The notes beneath the pieces were generated by a model. The model worked only from the letters and a program-made list of their open reading frames with translations, ran no database searches and was not told the origin of the DNA. 64,000 bases of DNA from Puffinus mauretanicus (taxonomy: Eukaryota > Chordata > Aves > Procellariiformes > Procellariidae). The position numbers were made by a program, and so were the translations under genes. The DNA is taken from NCBI GenBank assembly GCA_023333565.1, contig JAJKFH010001977.1, positions 248,001-312,000 of the forward strand, given 5' to 3'. This document shows positions 40,921-52,800 of this stretch, piece after piece (position 1 is the stretch's first letter; every line of letters starts with the position of its first letter).

Positions 40921-41819
40921 TTTGTTCACTAGCTTGCTGCAGTGTTACCTACACTAGCTACATAGTTCTGGTTTAGCTAAAATATTTTGAAGCTGGATGT
41001 TTTGGTTCCTCTAGACACAATGTTTTCAGAAACACATTGCTGGCTGCATCTACCTTTTATATGAAGAATCCACTAGGATTCAGTTTTCTTCTGGTTTATT
41101 CAGATTTCTACAGCTAATTTAAGAGCTTCAGAGTACAAAGTATGTCTCCATAACACATGGTGCAGAGATCTCCAAACTAGCCTGAACTGTAGGTACGCTG
41201 TTCCCGAGACCTGACCTAGTAACTGTACAGTTATAGTGTACATAACACCACACTGTGCCACACTGACGTAGCTAATGTGAAGCTATGTCAAGTATCTTAA
41301 ATATAGCACCCAATTAAGCCATGTAGGTGTGCTCCTATTCTCTAAGGCATTAATTCATGTATAGACGTTGTCATGGCTCCCTCCCAGACAGTGGTGGATT
41401 TTGCTAAGAGCAATGAAAAGCTCAATGAAGTATTCTTATCTTCAGGGTTTATAGACTTGGAAACACCTTGAGTCCACAAGACAACACACTTAATAGAATG
41501 TGTGTTTTACACAAATGCCTCTTTAGAGAGGCAGCTCTCTTGTCCACTTTCTCTGTCTATATGGTTTATGCTTATGCAGACAGTCTGAATTATGTTATTG
41601 CAAAGATTTGTTATCTAGCATGCTATGTTGGATTGCCTTGTGGATCCCAAGATTAGGCCTTCAATGCTACAAGTCCTGATCCCCTTAATCAAGATGATGG
41701 AGATGAAAGAGGAGAAATTTTCAGACAAGTCTTTAACATTAAAACCTCCTGCTTGCTATGTTTTTGGTATATGGGACCCATAGCACATAGCAGCCCTGCA
41801 ATATCTATCAGGAGGCTAT

Positions 41820-42120
41820 AAAAAAGATGGAGTCTGGCGCTCTGCAGTGGACTATGGTAGGACGTTCAGACATAATGGGCATAATTTGAAACAGGAAAGG
41901 TTCAGGCTGGACATAAGGAAAAACCGTCTCCATGAGGAAAGTCAAGCTTTTGAACAGGTTGCCAAGAGAGGTTGTGCAGTCTCCATCCTTGGAAGTTTTC
42001 CAAACCCAACTTAGGATAAAGCCCTAAGCAACATGGTCTGACTCCACTTTGTGCAAGAGTATGGACTAGCAACCTTCTGAGGTTTCTTCCAACCTCTGCT
42101 GTCCTATGACCTTATGATCC
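41820..42120 (+). mobile_element. CR1 LINE 3' fragment, moderately diverged
   Basis: Sense-strand CR1 phrases are readable in order: AAAAGATGGAGTCTGG, GGACATAAGGAAAAACCGTC, GAACAGGTTGCCAAGAGAGG, TCTCCATCCTTGGAAGTTTT and a terminal TTCCAACCTCTGCTGTCCTA. It lies about 0.9 kb from the CR1 copy at 40639-40920 in the opposite orientation and is more decayed, with internal small deletions, so the two are separate insertions. No coding capacity remains. Confidence 0.9.
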
Positions 42121-42743
42121 CAGGATGTGCATATATTCAAAATGAATGTGTGAGTGTAGCTCAAGCTGGCATATCTATAGTAACTTTAAGGTAGATATTG
42201 TAGGTACAAATAGCAGTGATGGGCTTTAATAGCACCAGCCAACAAGGCAGTCTTGAACTGACTACGATGAAGCCTTTTGTTAGGGCTAAAATTCTATTCC
42301 TTCTGTGCGCTACAGTTTCATTTCCATGTCCGTAAGGCAGACACTTCTCAGATTCTGAAAACCCTGGCTTAATTTCTTGGCAGTACTTGCATGAAAAAAG
42401 ATGTGATATAACTTCTTCCAGGCTACAATCAGCATAGACAAATGAGTTTTAAACCACCACTCATTTTGCTAATGTAGTCTAGTACCCTGGGATAGCATTG
42501 GTCGTGGTTGCTCAATTGAAATAATTTCTGTGATTATGTATGGGTTTGCAGTTGACATCACATAGAGATTAATAGTCCTTCAGGGGAATGACAATCCATC
42601 CAGGTGGATGGTACAACATGAGTGTCAGTTTTATACATTTCTGCTTTTGTTGTTTACCTATAGACATACCTTCCAAGGCTGAAGACATTACAGGTGAGAA
42701 CAATGGCACAAAAAAATATAGAAACATAGACTCTTAAGAACTG

Positions 42744-42856
42744 AGCCTGTAAGTGCTTAAGCTAAGAGTAGCACTTACTGCTGGGAGTTGTCCAATTGAT
42801 TTCTGTGAAATAATAGAAATCAATGTAACTACTCCCAGCAGTAAGCACTACAGGCT
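42744..42856. repeat. Large imperfect hairpin (palindromic interspersed repeat)
   Basis: The arms at 42771-42804 and 42815-42849 are near-perfect reverse complements around a 10-base loop (GTGAAATAAT). The core AGTGCTTACTGCTGGGAGT on one side pairs with ACTCCCAGCAGTAAGCACT on the other, and ATTGATTTCT pairs with AGAAATCAAT. Pairing resumes further out, AGCCTGT at 42744-42750 with ACAGGCT at 42850-42856, past a 20-base insertion in the left arm. The flanking TAGATTCTCAGCTACC resembles an old palindromic amniote repeat with a core like 'ccattgacttcaatgg', probably a non-autonomous DNA element. The hairpin is seen directly; the family is inferred. Confidence 0.75.
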
Positions 42857-42909
42857 AGATTCTCAGCTACCTAAAACTGAAGACACCAGTTGAGAATTTT
42901 ATCCAAACC

Positions 42910-45089
42910 TCAGTAATGAGTGTTAGTTTGCACCATTTGGCCTTTAATCCTCATTTTTGAAAGCCTCATTTTTTTAAAAAATTATTTTGGTAAGGCATAT
43001 CTATCTATTTTTTTTTTTGCACCTGCATTTTGTCCCATGGGTTTGCCAAGACAGGCTGGAACACATCATTGCAATGTCCTAAGCAGTGGGTGATTCATTA
43101 AGAACTGCTAAAATCTTAGCAGGTGCTTCTGAGCATGCAAAGATGATGTTCAAATTGCTTGTAAGCTTTTATTTTTATTCTTTCTTTCCTGAAGCCTATC
43201 AAAAGTCTTGCTTCTGAGAAATAACTAAACAGTATTTCACAGCAGCTTTCCAAACAAATTAACCTTTGGGTTGAGACCAGGCATGGAAATACCCACCCCC
43301 GGAGGAGAGTTTTTTTGAAAGTAATGAGCTCATGTAAACTTTGGGTATGCTGCAATATTGAACGGTAATCTTAACCGATGCACAAAAGCAGATGTAATAG
43401 CACTGTAAATCTTTTCACTTATACCTGTCTTCAAAAAGCAGAGTAATTGTTTTACATGAGACAACTGATACGTAGACATATTCAGGACCATGTTATCACT
43501 GCCTTAATTTCAGACACTTTGGCAGAAGCACAATTACAGTTATGCTTATCTCTTAAAACCCCCAAATTTTTAGCAATTGCAATATGTTTCTCTAACATCG
43601 AAATACTAAGACTTTCCAAAATTGGAGAGCACTTCATAAATTTGACTTCATTGAATGAGACAGTGATGGTATAGATGGTATAGATGTAGGTATATATCAG
43701 ATATGAGAGAGGCCTGTGGTTCCATAACATCAAGTCCTAGACTCTGACTCCCAGTATGTACTCTCCTAGCATGATATCTATATAGCAACTGCTGCAGGTA
43801 CATAACATTCAAACTGAAAATGTAACAACTATAGCTGTAGTGTGCTTTTACAGATTTTACTTTTCATTTTTGTGCAAGAAAGGGTGAAAACGTAGACTGG
43901 AGATTTGCAACTGCACTTGGTATAAAAATACCAGTTTGTACTGAAGCATGAGGTTATTGACTGTAGAGCTAAAGGTTAAACCTGTAGTAATGACATACTT
44001 GAATTAATAACACATTCAAGAACACTGCTTCTAAATTATGGACATTCCATATCTTTCCCACAAGAAATTGTTATAAGGACACACAGGAGACCAGTGGCAG
44101 GATTCATATTATGTTCTGATATTTCATGTTGGACAAACAGACATTTATTGTGTTAACTGCAAACCATAACCATGTAGCATGTTGGTGTCATATTCCAACT
44201 AGCAGACATAACTTTAAAGAGTCCCAAACATAAAGCATAAACATGTCATTAGCAATAGTTCTGAATATTTTCAGGTAAGAGGACCAATAGCAGCATTTAA
44301 TTTGTACAGCAAACCGAGATTGTTTAAAAAAAAAAAAAAAATTGAAGACTAGTATGAAAGTTGCATTATTTCTCATTTTTGTAAAATTTACATTCGACTT
44401 GTAACATATGAAATTATTGTTTCTAGGGCAAAATCCAAGCAGATGAAAACTAAAGAGAAATTGTGAGGTCTTATAGCATTATCATAAGCTGCCTTTATTT
44501 TGGTTTTACTTAATAGCAAGAACTATCGTAATTTGTGCGTTTATGTGAGACTTAGTAGATACAAACATCCACTCAGTTTTAGAAGTCTGAAGCTAATTAT
44601 CTCCTGTTGAAGTCAGCTTTTTAGAGTTAGTGAGTTTTAGGCACGTGTTTGCAAATAGCTGTGAGGAGGGATACTTTTAAACCTGGAAGTAGAAAGGTTT
44701 TTCATGGACATTGACCATAAATAGCTGTGATGTTACTATTGAGTTTATCTTGTTTCACAAAGCCTTATTAAAAAATGATAAATAATAAAAATTAAGCATG
44801 AGAGGTTCTACCCTTGAATAGCATGATTAATCATTACCTACAAGGGGGCTGAAGTATTGGTTTTACTTTCTGCCTCAAGTAACTGATTATTCTGCTTTTG
44901 CTGTGAGCTGACAAATACTGCTGACAGTTTGAGCTCCAGCCCAAGGATATCAGGGCCAAAGGAAAGAACACAGTAAGCCCTAGTTCCCTGTGATATGTCA
45001 ACACACCCAAAACCAACAGATTGGCAACAGATCAGCAAGAGTAGAAGAGCGCTAAGTATGTTGCCGAAAGTTGTATTTTTCCCTTTGTG
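42910..45089. other. Unique AT-rich DNA, no gene seen
   Basis: Short A and T runs and chance open frames only. Confidence 0.5.
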
Positions 45090-45335
45090 TCAGAGCCTCC
45101 TCAAGCACGTTTCCCTGTTTGGGGGCTCTGGCTGCCTGGCCCAGGGCCAGGGCTGTGCGGCTGGTGGCAGCAGGGAGAGCTCTTCCAGCCAGTGCCGTGG
45201 GGCTGCCCTGCTCACCTGGCCTGGGTTTGGTAGCATGGGCACTGGCTGGCGAGGCCGCTGCCCTGCCCGCTGTGTTCTCTCACCCTCACTGCATCCTGAC
45301 ACCTTGCTGTGCCCAACAGTAAGCAAATTGTCCAA
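45090..45335. other. GC-rich islet, unidentified
   Basis: About 240 bases of GC-rich sequence (CTGGCTGCCTGGCCCAGGGC and similar) lie between AT-rich flanks. Open frames on both strands reflect the lack of A/T-rich stop codons, not coding. It shares no obvious sequence with the islet at 28150-28560. It may be an old GC-rich retroelement fragment or a regulatory islet. Confidence 0.35.
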
Positions 45336-46173
45336 CGCAGGACAAACTTGCGTGTTTCAGTCATGCACAGGAAACTTAAAAGCAGATATTCTTTAAAATG
45401 TAAATATGTATATATATTCCAAAAATATCCCCTGCAATCTGAGGGGGGGACACACCACACAAAAACTTAATATACTGATCTCTGCATCATAACTAATATC
45501 AAAGGTGATTATATGAAAGCCAGAGTAGGGATTTTAAAATAAGTTTTGCAAGAAATGTTTTCTGTTAAAAGTTAAGAATATGGTGAACTGATAAGGAAGT
45601 AAATAGAAATATTGTTTACGGTGAACCTGTCACTGGAAAGAAATTCATGTATGCTTTGTGTACATACATATGCATTTATTGAAGGAAAAATAATACACTT
45701 GCCACATCTGCCATATGGAAAATAACGAGTTCTATGGTTAATTATAATGCAGTGTAAACTTCTAGAAGCATAGCTTTTATTTAAAAAATGAAAAAACAGA
45801 TCCTTGTAAAATTTGCATGAATTCAAGCAAGATTGAGTCACAATTGCTGTGGGAATTTGTTACTTGCTCTAGTACAGCAGAGAGTTGTAAAGAACTTTGC
45901 AGAGTTGTGGAAATACATTTATCAGGAAAGTTTTGTGATAGATCTAGCTATGACCTATCAACTGTCATGTAATCATTGGAAGAAACTAATCTAAAATGGC
46001 ATGAATCTGAAATTTCCCGTAGGGACTGAAATGTTGAATGAAGGACTTCAGACAAAGGGTTTGTTTAAAATGGAACATTCAATGCTGGCGGCTGTTTTAA
46101 GAGAGTTTGGTTGGTTACTGAGATGAAGCGAAGAGTACTGGAGGAAAACTGCCATACAGAAATGGTGACAAGA

Positions 46174-46178
46174 ATAAG
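46174..46178. repeat. Target-site duplication, left copy
   Basis: ATAAG lies immediately before the LTR terminus TGTCG and is repeated exactly at 46699-46703. Confidence 0.85.
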
Positions 46179-46311
46179 TGTCGTGGTTTAACCTGGCTGG
46201 CAGCCAAACACCACGCAGCTGCTCACTCACTCGCCCCGCCCCCCTCAGTGGGACAGGGAGAGAATCGGAAGGGTAAGAGTGGGAAAAACTCGTGGGTTGA
46301 GATAAAGACGG

Positions 46312-46317
46312 TTTAAT
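46312..46317 (-). terminator. LTR polyadenylation signal ATTAAA
   Basis: The plus strand reads TTTAAT, giving ATTAAA on the LTR sense strand. It sits about 130 bases from the sense 3' end, where an R/U5 polyadenylation signal is expected. Confidence 0.5.
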
Positions 46318-46448
46318 AGAACAGAAAAGGGAAAATAATGATAATAATAATAGAACATACAAAATGAGTGATGCACAATGCAATTGCTCACCACCCACGC
46401 TGACCGATAACCAAGTAGCGATCGGTACTTCCTGGATCACGCCTACCA

Positions 46449-46494
46449 TTCATATACTGAGCATGACGTCACATGGTATGGAATACCCCATTGG
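46449..46494 (-). promoter_or_regulatory. LTR U3 promoter: CCAAT box, CRE/ATF site, TATA-like box
   Basis: Read on the minus strand, the sequence shows CCAAT at 46494-46490, the perfect palindromic CRE/ATF site TGACGTCA at 46471-46464, and TATATGAA at 46456-46449. Order and spacing match an RNA polymerase II promoter. Initiation would be expected about 25-30 bases downstream, near 46420, about 110 bases before the ATTAAA signal at 46317-46312. This implies U3 of about 280, R of about 130 and U5 of about 115 bases. The motifs are seen directly; activity is inferred. Confidence 0.6.
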
Positions 46495-46698
46495 CCAACT
46501 GAATAGGCTCTGTCCTGATCATGTTCCCTCCCATCTTGTGTACCTAGCTCAGTCAGTAGGCACGGGAGCTGTCCTTGGACTAGGAGGGCACTTAGCAACA
46601 ACTGAAAACATCAGTGTGTTATCAACATTCTCCTCATACTAAATGCAAATCACAGCATTAGGAAGAAATTTAACCCTATCTGAGCCGAAACCAGGACA

Positions 46699-46703
46699 AT
46701 AAG
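46699..46703. repeat. Target-site duplication, right copy
   Basis: ATAAG lies immediately after the LTR terminus GGACA and is an exact copy of 46174-46178. Confidence 0.85.
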
Positions 46704-49300
46704 AAATATCTATCTTGTATTGAATTATGAACTTTAACACGAAAACGTAAAAGGATGTCCGAAAGGTAGAGTTCTAAGCATGTAGTAGCTTTATGCTGCT
46801 AGTTTGTTTTACATCTTAACAACAACAACAAAGGATAGACTATTGAGATGAACAATAATGTTTGTATTGTTCTTTGTTTAGTGTTTTCTCAAGTACTTCG
46901 CACATCTCACAACACTATTGGTTAAATTGATCAACAGATAGGTGTGGGAGGATTGTAACTGATGTGTTACTTTTGTAGGGAAATGTAAAATGAAGGCAGT
47001 AAATATTGCTGAATATAGCTTAGGTAAGGTTTGAGGTAAGAGAAGATTTACTTAGATTTAAGGAATAAATGCTGTTGAAGTAGTTGATGCAGTGACAGAA
47101 TTTCAGAACACTTAATCTGTTAAGTACAGAGAATTAACTGCTAGAGGAAAAAAATAAACACAGACCTCAGTGAAAACATGTTTAGGTTTTATCCATCATG
47201 AAGGCAATCTTGCACTAAGTTCCCTCCAAATTTGGTGTGTTCTGTTTATGATCAGTGAAATAGCGCTCACACATCAAGTTAGTATTTGCTTCCCTAATAA
47301 AAAACGTGCCCAAATTAGGCTCTTGTCACAAAATGACAGCTGAAAACATTGTCTTGAAACTTTTGATTGTTAGCAGAGAATTTACATATTAGTTTTCTAT
47401 GCTGACAAAATTCTGGCTTTGGGAAGGCTTCTAACAGAGAAAATATGAAATCACCTTGAAATCATGGTGCAGAAATGACTCTTATAAATCAAAGGTGTTG
47501 ATGTGAAGTAGGGCATCAGTTTAAATCCTTTTGCTGGAGAATACTGCCTTGAGAAAATCCTCTCAACAAACATTCAGAAGCATATTTGTGCATCTTTGCT
47601 GGACACTTGATTTAATACAAGTTGTGCAGTCTCTATATTTCTCAGTTCATTTATGCAGCAGTTACTGTTTTCAAAGGACTATGCTGTTGGAACAAAATTG
47701 TTTTCATTTCCCAGCTAAATTTAAATCTTTTGCAAAGCAAATCAGCTCATTTTGATATTTTTGAGGGGTGCAATAGTACAAAGAATTTGTATATTTTCCT
47801 AATGGTCATACTAACATGATGATGTTCTTGCCTGGGGAAATCAGTACAGTAACTGCCCATCAACAGAAGTCTTGTAATTTTTCTCAAGAAAGATAGACTC
47901 AGATGGTCTAAATATGTGGTTAAATACTACTTACGAAATCAAGATTAAAAGCGAAGGCTATACAAACTTTGTTTTGTATTCTCCATTTCGAAAGAGTGCA
48001 TGTTTTTAACACATCCTGCACATTAATTGTGTGACACCATGAGCAGAGAATATAAGAAAACTTAGATACAAGTTGCTCTTAGTCTCCACAATGTACGCTT
48101 TCTGGAATTTTAAGACTTTGGTCTATATCTTTGGGTGTTCAGTATAGCTTTTGTATTACTCTTAAGTTTTGGGACTACCTCTTTGACATGACAATTATAA
48201 TTCTAGTTTTATATACTTGGTGTCCTTAGTACTTTGTAACTTCATGCAGTACTGAAATCAAACCTAATCTTCTTATCAGTATTTTGGCGGGCTCAATATC
48301 TAAGGTCTTTTTTGGATCAGAAGAAAATCCAGTAAACCCTGTTTCTAAGCTTCTAATAAACATGTTTTTCCTCTTCGAAAGATCTTGTTTTGTTTCTAAG
48401 TTCTAGCACCTATTTCATAGGCCACTTCAGACAGCAGAAGTCCTTTCATTATCTAATTCACTTCTAGACACTTTATGTGGGAATCTATGGCAAATACAAC
48501 ATTTTTCCCTGGCCTGCCAACTTTGGGCAAAAGTGAGTGTATCTGTCATTTCTACCAACCCACTGCCCAGCACCAGCTTTTGATGATGTAATTCACATTG
48601 TTAATTTTCCTTTATTGCTTCTACTGCATCGCTTTTGGCTTGTTGACTTCCATCCCTAGAAGCATGCCAAAGAGCCCATATGCTTTATACCGCTATAGGT
48701 GTTATACCCAGGACAAGAGCAACCCTATCTGCACCCTTATCTAGCAGGTCTTCTCTAGCGTTTGGGTGAGAATCTCCATGAATAATTCTCTCTCATGGCC
48801 TCCAGGAACCCACATTGTTCTGGCACAGGAAACAAACTAAGGCATTTGAAGATGGCATGTGAATACTTGCTTGATGATAATTTTTCTTACAGGTCATTTT
48901 GTATTTCTGTCACTGCATTCATGTTGCTGGAAAGTATTCGCACTAGTGGATCCTTATCTTACAATGAAATTGATTTGTGAAAATTGGTTTTAGAAAGTAT
49001 GTTTTCCAATTCCAGCAAGTTTAGGTCATTAGCAGTGCCACTCTCCTCCTGAAATTATTTAGCTACTATCTTCTGTCAAAAGCCAGTAGTGAACAATACC
49101 CCTTTAGAAACTGGTAATTGTTCTGCAAACAAATTATATCTTCAAATCATTATAGATTAAAATATCAAGAATTATGCTCTGGGTTTGACCTTTACTTGCT
49201 TATTGGTACAGAACACTTCTTCCACATTGGTATGGAAATTTGTTTGTAAACAAATTAAATGCTTGGCCAACTGCTGGATTGTGGATTAACATCCAGCAAA
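46704..49300. other. Unique AT-rich DNA, no gene seen
   Basis: No recognised element between the solo LTR and the CR1 copy. Confidence 0.5.
49237..49256. repeat. Short perfect palindrome
   Basis: AATTTGTTT and its reverse complement are separated by GT, just upstream of the CR1 3' tail. Confidence 0.7.
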
Positions 49301-49850
49301 AATCATAGAATCACAGCATGGTTTGGGTTGGAAAGGACTTTTAAAGACCATCTAGTCCAACTCCTCTGCCATGGGCAAGGACACCTCCCGCTAGACCAGG
49401 TTGCTCAAAGCCCCATCCAACCTGGCCTTGAATGCTTCCAGGGACAGGGCATCCGCAACTTCTCTGGGCAGCCTGTTCCAGTGTCTCACCACTCTCATAA
49501 TAAAAAAAATTTCTTCCTTATGTCCTTCCTTATACCCTCTTTCAGTATAAAACTGTTGCCCTGTGTCCTGTCACTACAGCCTGTGGCAAAAAAAACCAAA
49601 AACCAAACAAAAAAACCCCCCCAAACCAAAACACTATCTTAAATCACCTTTTATATATTGAAAGGCCACAATAATGTCTTCAGGCTGAACAACCTTAGCT
49701 CTCTTAGCCTTTCTTCCCAGGAGAGATGTTCCAGTCCTCTGATCAATTTTGTGGCCTTCCTCTGGACCTGCTCTAACAGGCCTATGTCCTTCTAGTACTG
49801 GGGACCCCAGAACTGGATGTAGTACTCCAGCTGGAGTCTCATGAGAGACA
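49301..49850 (-). mobile_element. CR1 LINE, 5'-truncated 3' end with A/C-rich interruption
   Basis: The plus strand begins AATCATAGAATCACAG (CR1 tail reversed) and follows the antisense CR1 consensus through TTGGGTTGGAAAGGAC, GGGCAGCCTGTTCCAG and CCCCAGAACTGGATG. On the sense (minus) strand the C-terminal ORF2 signature AFQYIKG is readable near 49640-49660. A tract of A and C runs at 49587-49632 replaces part of the expected sequence. The frame is broken, so no protein is made. Confidence 0.92.
49587..49632. repeat. A/C-rich simple repeat inside the CR1 copy
   Basis: Runs of A alternate with CC or CCCCC in units like CCAAAAA. The tract sits where the CR1 consensus should hold unique sequence, so it is an expansion or replacement within the element. 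Confidence 0.7.
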
Positions 49851-52800
49851 AGATACTTGTTCATTGCCTGGCTAGGATATAGCTCTGTCCAGTCATGCCT
49901 GTCTGACTTCCAGTATTTTTAAGATCAGGCAAAAGCTTGATCCTGAAAAAAGTACTTTTAGGAGAAATTAAAGAAGCTTGTTGTCCTACTTGTGTTTATG
50001 AAAAACAAGAAACCATTACAGGGATGCTTAAAGATGAATGGGTGCTTCCTGAAAGAGGAACATGATAACCTGTCCTTATCTGGGAAAGCAGAAGTCAGAG
50101 TAAGGGTCTTGGCAAAGGATTTGATTTCAGATAAAAGAGCTATGTAAGCATCCTAAGTCATCTTTGGTGGAATGAAACAGGCTTTCTTGACACTGAGCAA
50201 AAAGTACCTATGAAATACAGTCTTTTTTTCTTATTTTTCTACATCTGCCTCTAAACCAATTAACTGTTTGGTCCTTCTTGCTTAGAGTAAGGTCAGTTTA
50301 TTGCTTCTTTAATGCTTGTTTTGTATTGAATAATTTCAGCCTTCTGAAACCCTGTTACTCCATTCCAAAGGGAATGGTAATCTATACATGGGGTAGAAAT
50401 CAACTTTCACAATGTTCTGTATCCTAATATTGGACCTAACAAACTGAGGAAGTAATAGTGTATTTTTCCACTAGGATCTATGGTAAGATTTAGGATATCA
50501 ATTTGGGAGAGCCATGTCCCAGTAGCAGGTATTCAATAATTTTTTGGCATGTAACAGAATGTGAGCAAGAGTGTGAGAGCATCAAGGTACATACTAAGGT
50601 ATGTATGGACAGATCACTTTTAATTCCAAAAGCAACAGCAAGACTTTGCTTAGCTGGGAGTAATCAGTAACTTTAGCTACATACCTTACTCATTCTTTTC
50701 TGACATCTGTCATGTTATATGAAAATAATTTTGATAAAATATCATATGACAGATTTTTTTTTTTTTTTCTTCCTTCCCTGGATGATTTCCTTGTATTTGT
50801 TTGACTCCTGGCAAAGAGACTTCTCCTTCTGATCTCCTTCTTCAAAATACAGTGGAGTGGTATCTTTCCTGGAGACAGCCCAAGAGGTTTAAAATTGTGG
50901 AGCTATTACAGAAAAACCTATGATGATAATAATTAAACATACCTAAGTATGCTTGTAGCTTGGTTTAGAGAGCTGAAGCTTATATAATTATTCTGATTTA
51001 GTCTGCCACAGGCAAAATGCTTTTCTTTTATCATGTACAGCAGCTTTTTTGATTATGACCTTAAAAAAGCACTGACTTTTTTGTGTAAAGCCAAGCCTTC
51101 TGTTTCTGGTCTTAATTTTTTCTCGAATTTTTGGCACATCATTTCTCTGTCACTTCTGCCTTTGAGTGTTGCAAATCTTTATTTGGTTACCTCTACAAAA
51201 TTCAAGCTGTTGATAATATTCTACATGTTAACCAAATATATGGGTATCAATTTATTATAAATACTCGTAATAGTAAATTTCTTCCAATAATCCTTCAGTT
51301 TCTTTCAAACCTGGTATCCAACTTCAAAATTCGAGAGGATTCTTATGCATCTTTCTCATTTTAATTGTTTTTTTCCTATTAGATTAGTCTATATTTTAAC
51401 GGACAGTTTATTCATAGTAATAATAAATGGATTGGGAAATATTTTTTTAGAAATTATTTATTAGATAACTCACTATGCATTTCCATACATTAGAATTCAG
51501 CTTTATGTAGCAAAAAAAAAACCAAACAACTTCAGAGTGACTTGCAATGTAATGAATGTGCTGTGTGACTGTAGCTTAGAGATTGTTTAAATCCGGAGAA
51601 TAACCATTCTGACAGTACTTCATTCTCAAAGAGATTTTTGAGGTGATTTTGAAGGAAAATGAGAAGAAAATTATAGGGATTGAATGAAAGTATTTTCTGC
51701 ACAGTGTGCGGGACAAATACTCATCTCATGGATGCCAGTAACAAATTTGCAATTAATATTCTAGTACAGTGATTGTCATTTAATTGATGAATAATAATTG
51801 CAAGCCTCAAGGTGAACTTTGAAGTTATAGCCTTCTGACCAGTAGGGAGAATACAACCAGCTGTGTCTAGTTTTGTGTGGTTTGGTCCTATTGCTAAGAA
51901 TATGATCATAAAACAATATATTTTAAAGCAATTTAAAAAAAAATTTTAATCATTTAACATTTCTGTGTCTACACATAGTAGCAATGTCCGAAGGCAACAT
52001 TTGTGCTTGACGTTCCATTGTGCCAGATTTTTAGAAAACATTTGTGAACTCATAATTTATCACAGAGTGCATAATTCATAAATCAGTGGGCAGCTGGGAA
52101 ACTATGCATGGAACCTAAATAGAGGTGAAAGGATAAATGCTGAGATTTAAATAAATTTGTGAAGTTGTTCAGATATAAGCCGAATCACATGTGTAAACAA
52201 GAACTTAGAGCTTTAAAAATTAGTTGGAGATACTTTCCTTTCCTATTTCACTCCTAGCTTTACAAGAACTTTTTCTTTCCTGGAAGGACTAGGGATACTA
52301 AAAAGATCCAAAACAACGTTAAAAGTTCTACTCTGTTTCATTCATAACATTAAGTCATGCAAAGAAAAGGCAGATCACTGCACTCAGCGTCTGGAAGGTA
52401 AGAAGTTACTGTATCCTATGCACAAACATAGGAAGAACAGACTTTTCACCCCAACTAGATTTTAATTCAGACTAGTAACAGTCAAGAAATAACATGGAAA
52501 ATCAAAAGTTGAGTCTTTCTAGGAGAAACCCCTTTGCTTCCCCTCTGCTGTGGTCTAAGGAAAATGGCTGCTGTCCCCAAGCTCATAGGGGAAAATTATT
52601 AGATGTGTAACTTTGCACAATATAGAAAAGGCAACAATATTACAGGATGCTCTTAGCTTAATAGTGAACAATGACCTGAATTTCTTAAAAGGAAATCCTT
52701 GAAAAGTATTAAAATAATGAATAAAATTCTTCTGTAATCTCAAATGTAAGTAAAACATCTTAAATGTTTGGAAAGTTTCTGTGGTGTGTATCGGCTATGG

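Larger units (their letters stand above)
46179..46698 (-). mobile_element. Solo LTR of an avian endogenous retrovirus, with flanking 5-bp duplication
   Basis: This 520-bp element starts TGTCGTGG and ends CCAGGACA on the plus strand, so it has TG...CA termini. It is flanked on both sides by the same 5 bp, ATAAG (46174-46178 and 46699-46703), the signature of retroviral integration. No gag, pol or env sequence or second LTR adjoins it, so it is a solo LTR left by recombination between two LTRs. The sequence resembles a family that I remember as widespread in neoavian genomes (TguLTR5-like). The sense strand is minus: an ATTAAA polyadenylation signal lies at 46317-46312, near the sense 3' end, and CCAAT, CRE and TATA motifs lie in order upstream of it. 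A 5-bp duplication fits ERVL-type elements, but the exact family was not verified. Short open frames crossing the LTR are chance. Confidence 0.88.

Noticed and set aside
40746..40976. 76-codon plus-strand frame
   Set aside because: It is the antisense of the CR1 fragment and codes for nothing known.
44995..45396. 133-codon plus-strand frame over the GC islet
   Set aside because: Open frames on both strands coincide with low A/T content; no recognisable protein.
46048..46449. 133-codon minus-strand frame overlapping the LTR
   Set aside because: It crosses the LTR boundary into unrelated flanking DNA and is out of context for any retroviral protein.
49634..49864. 76-codon minus-strand frame as a gene
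   Set aside because: It is the degenerate C-terminal part of CR1 ORF2.
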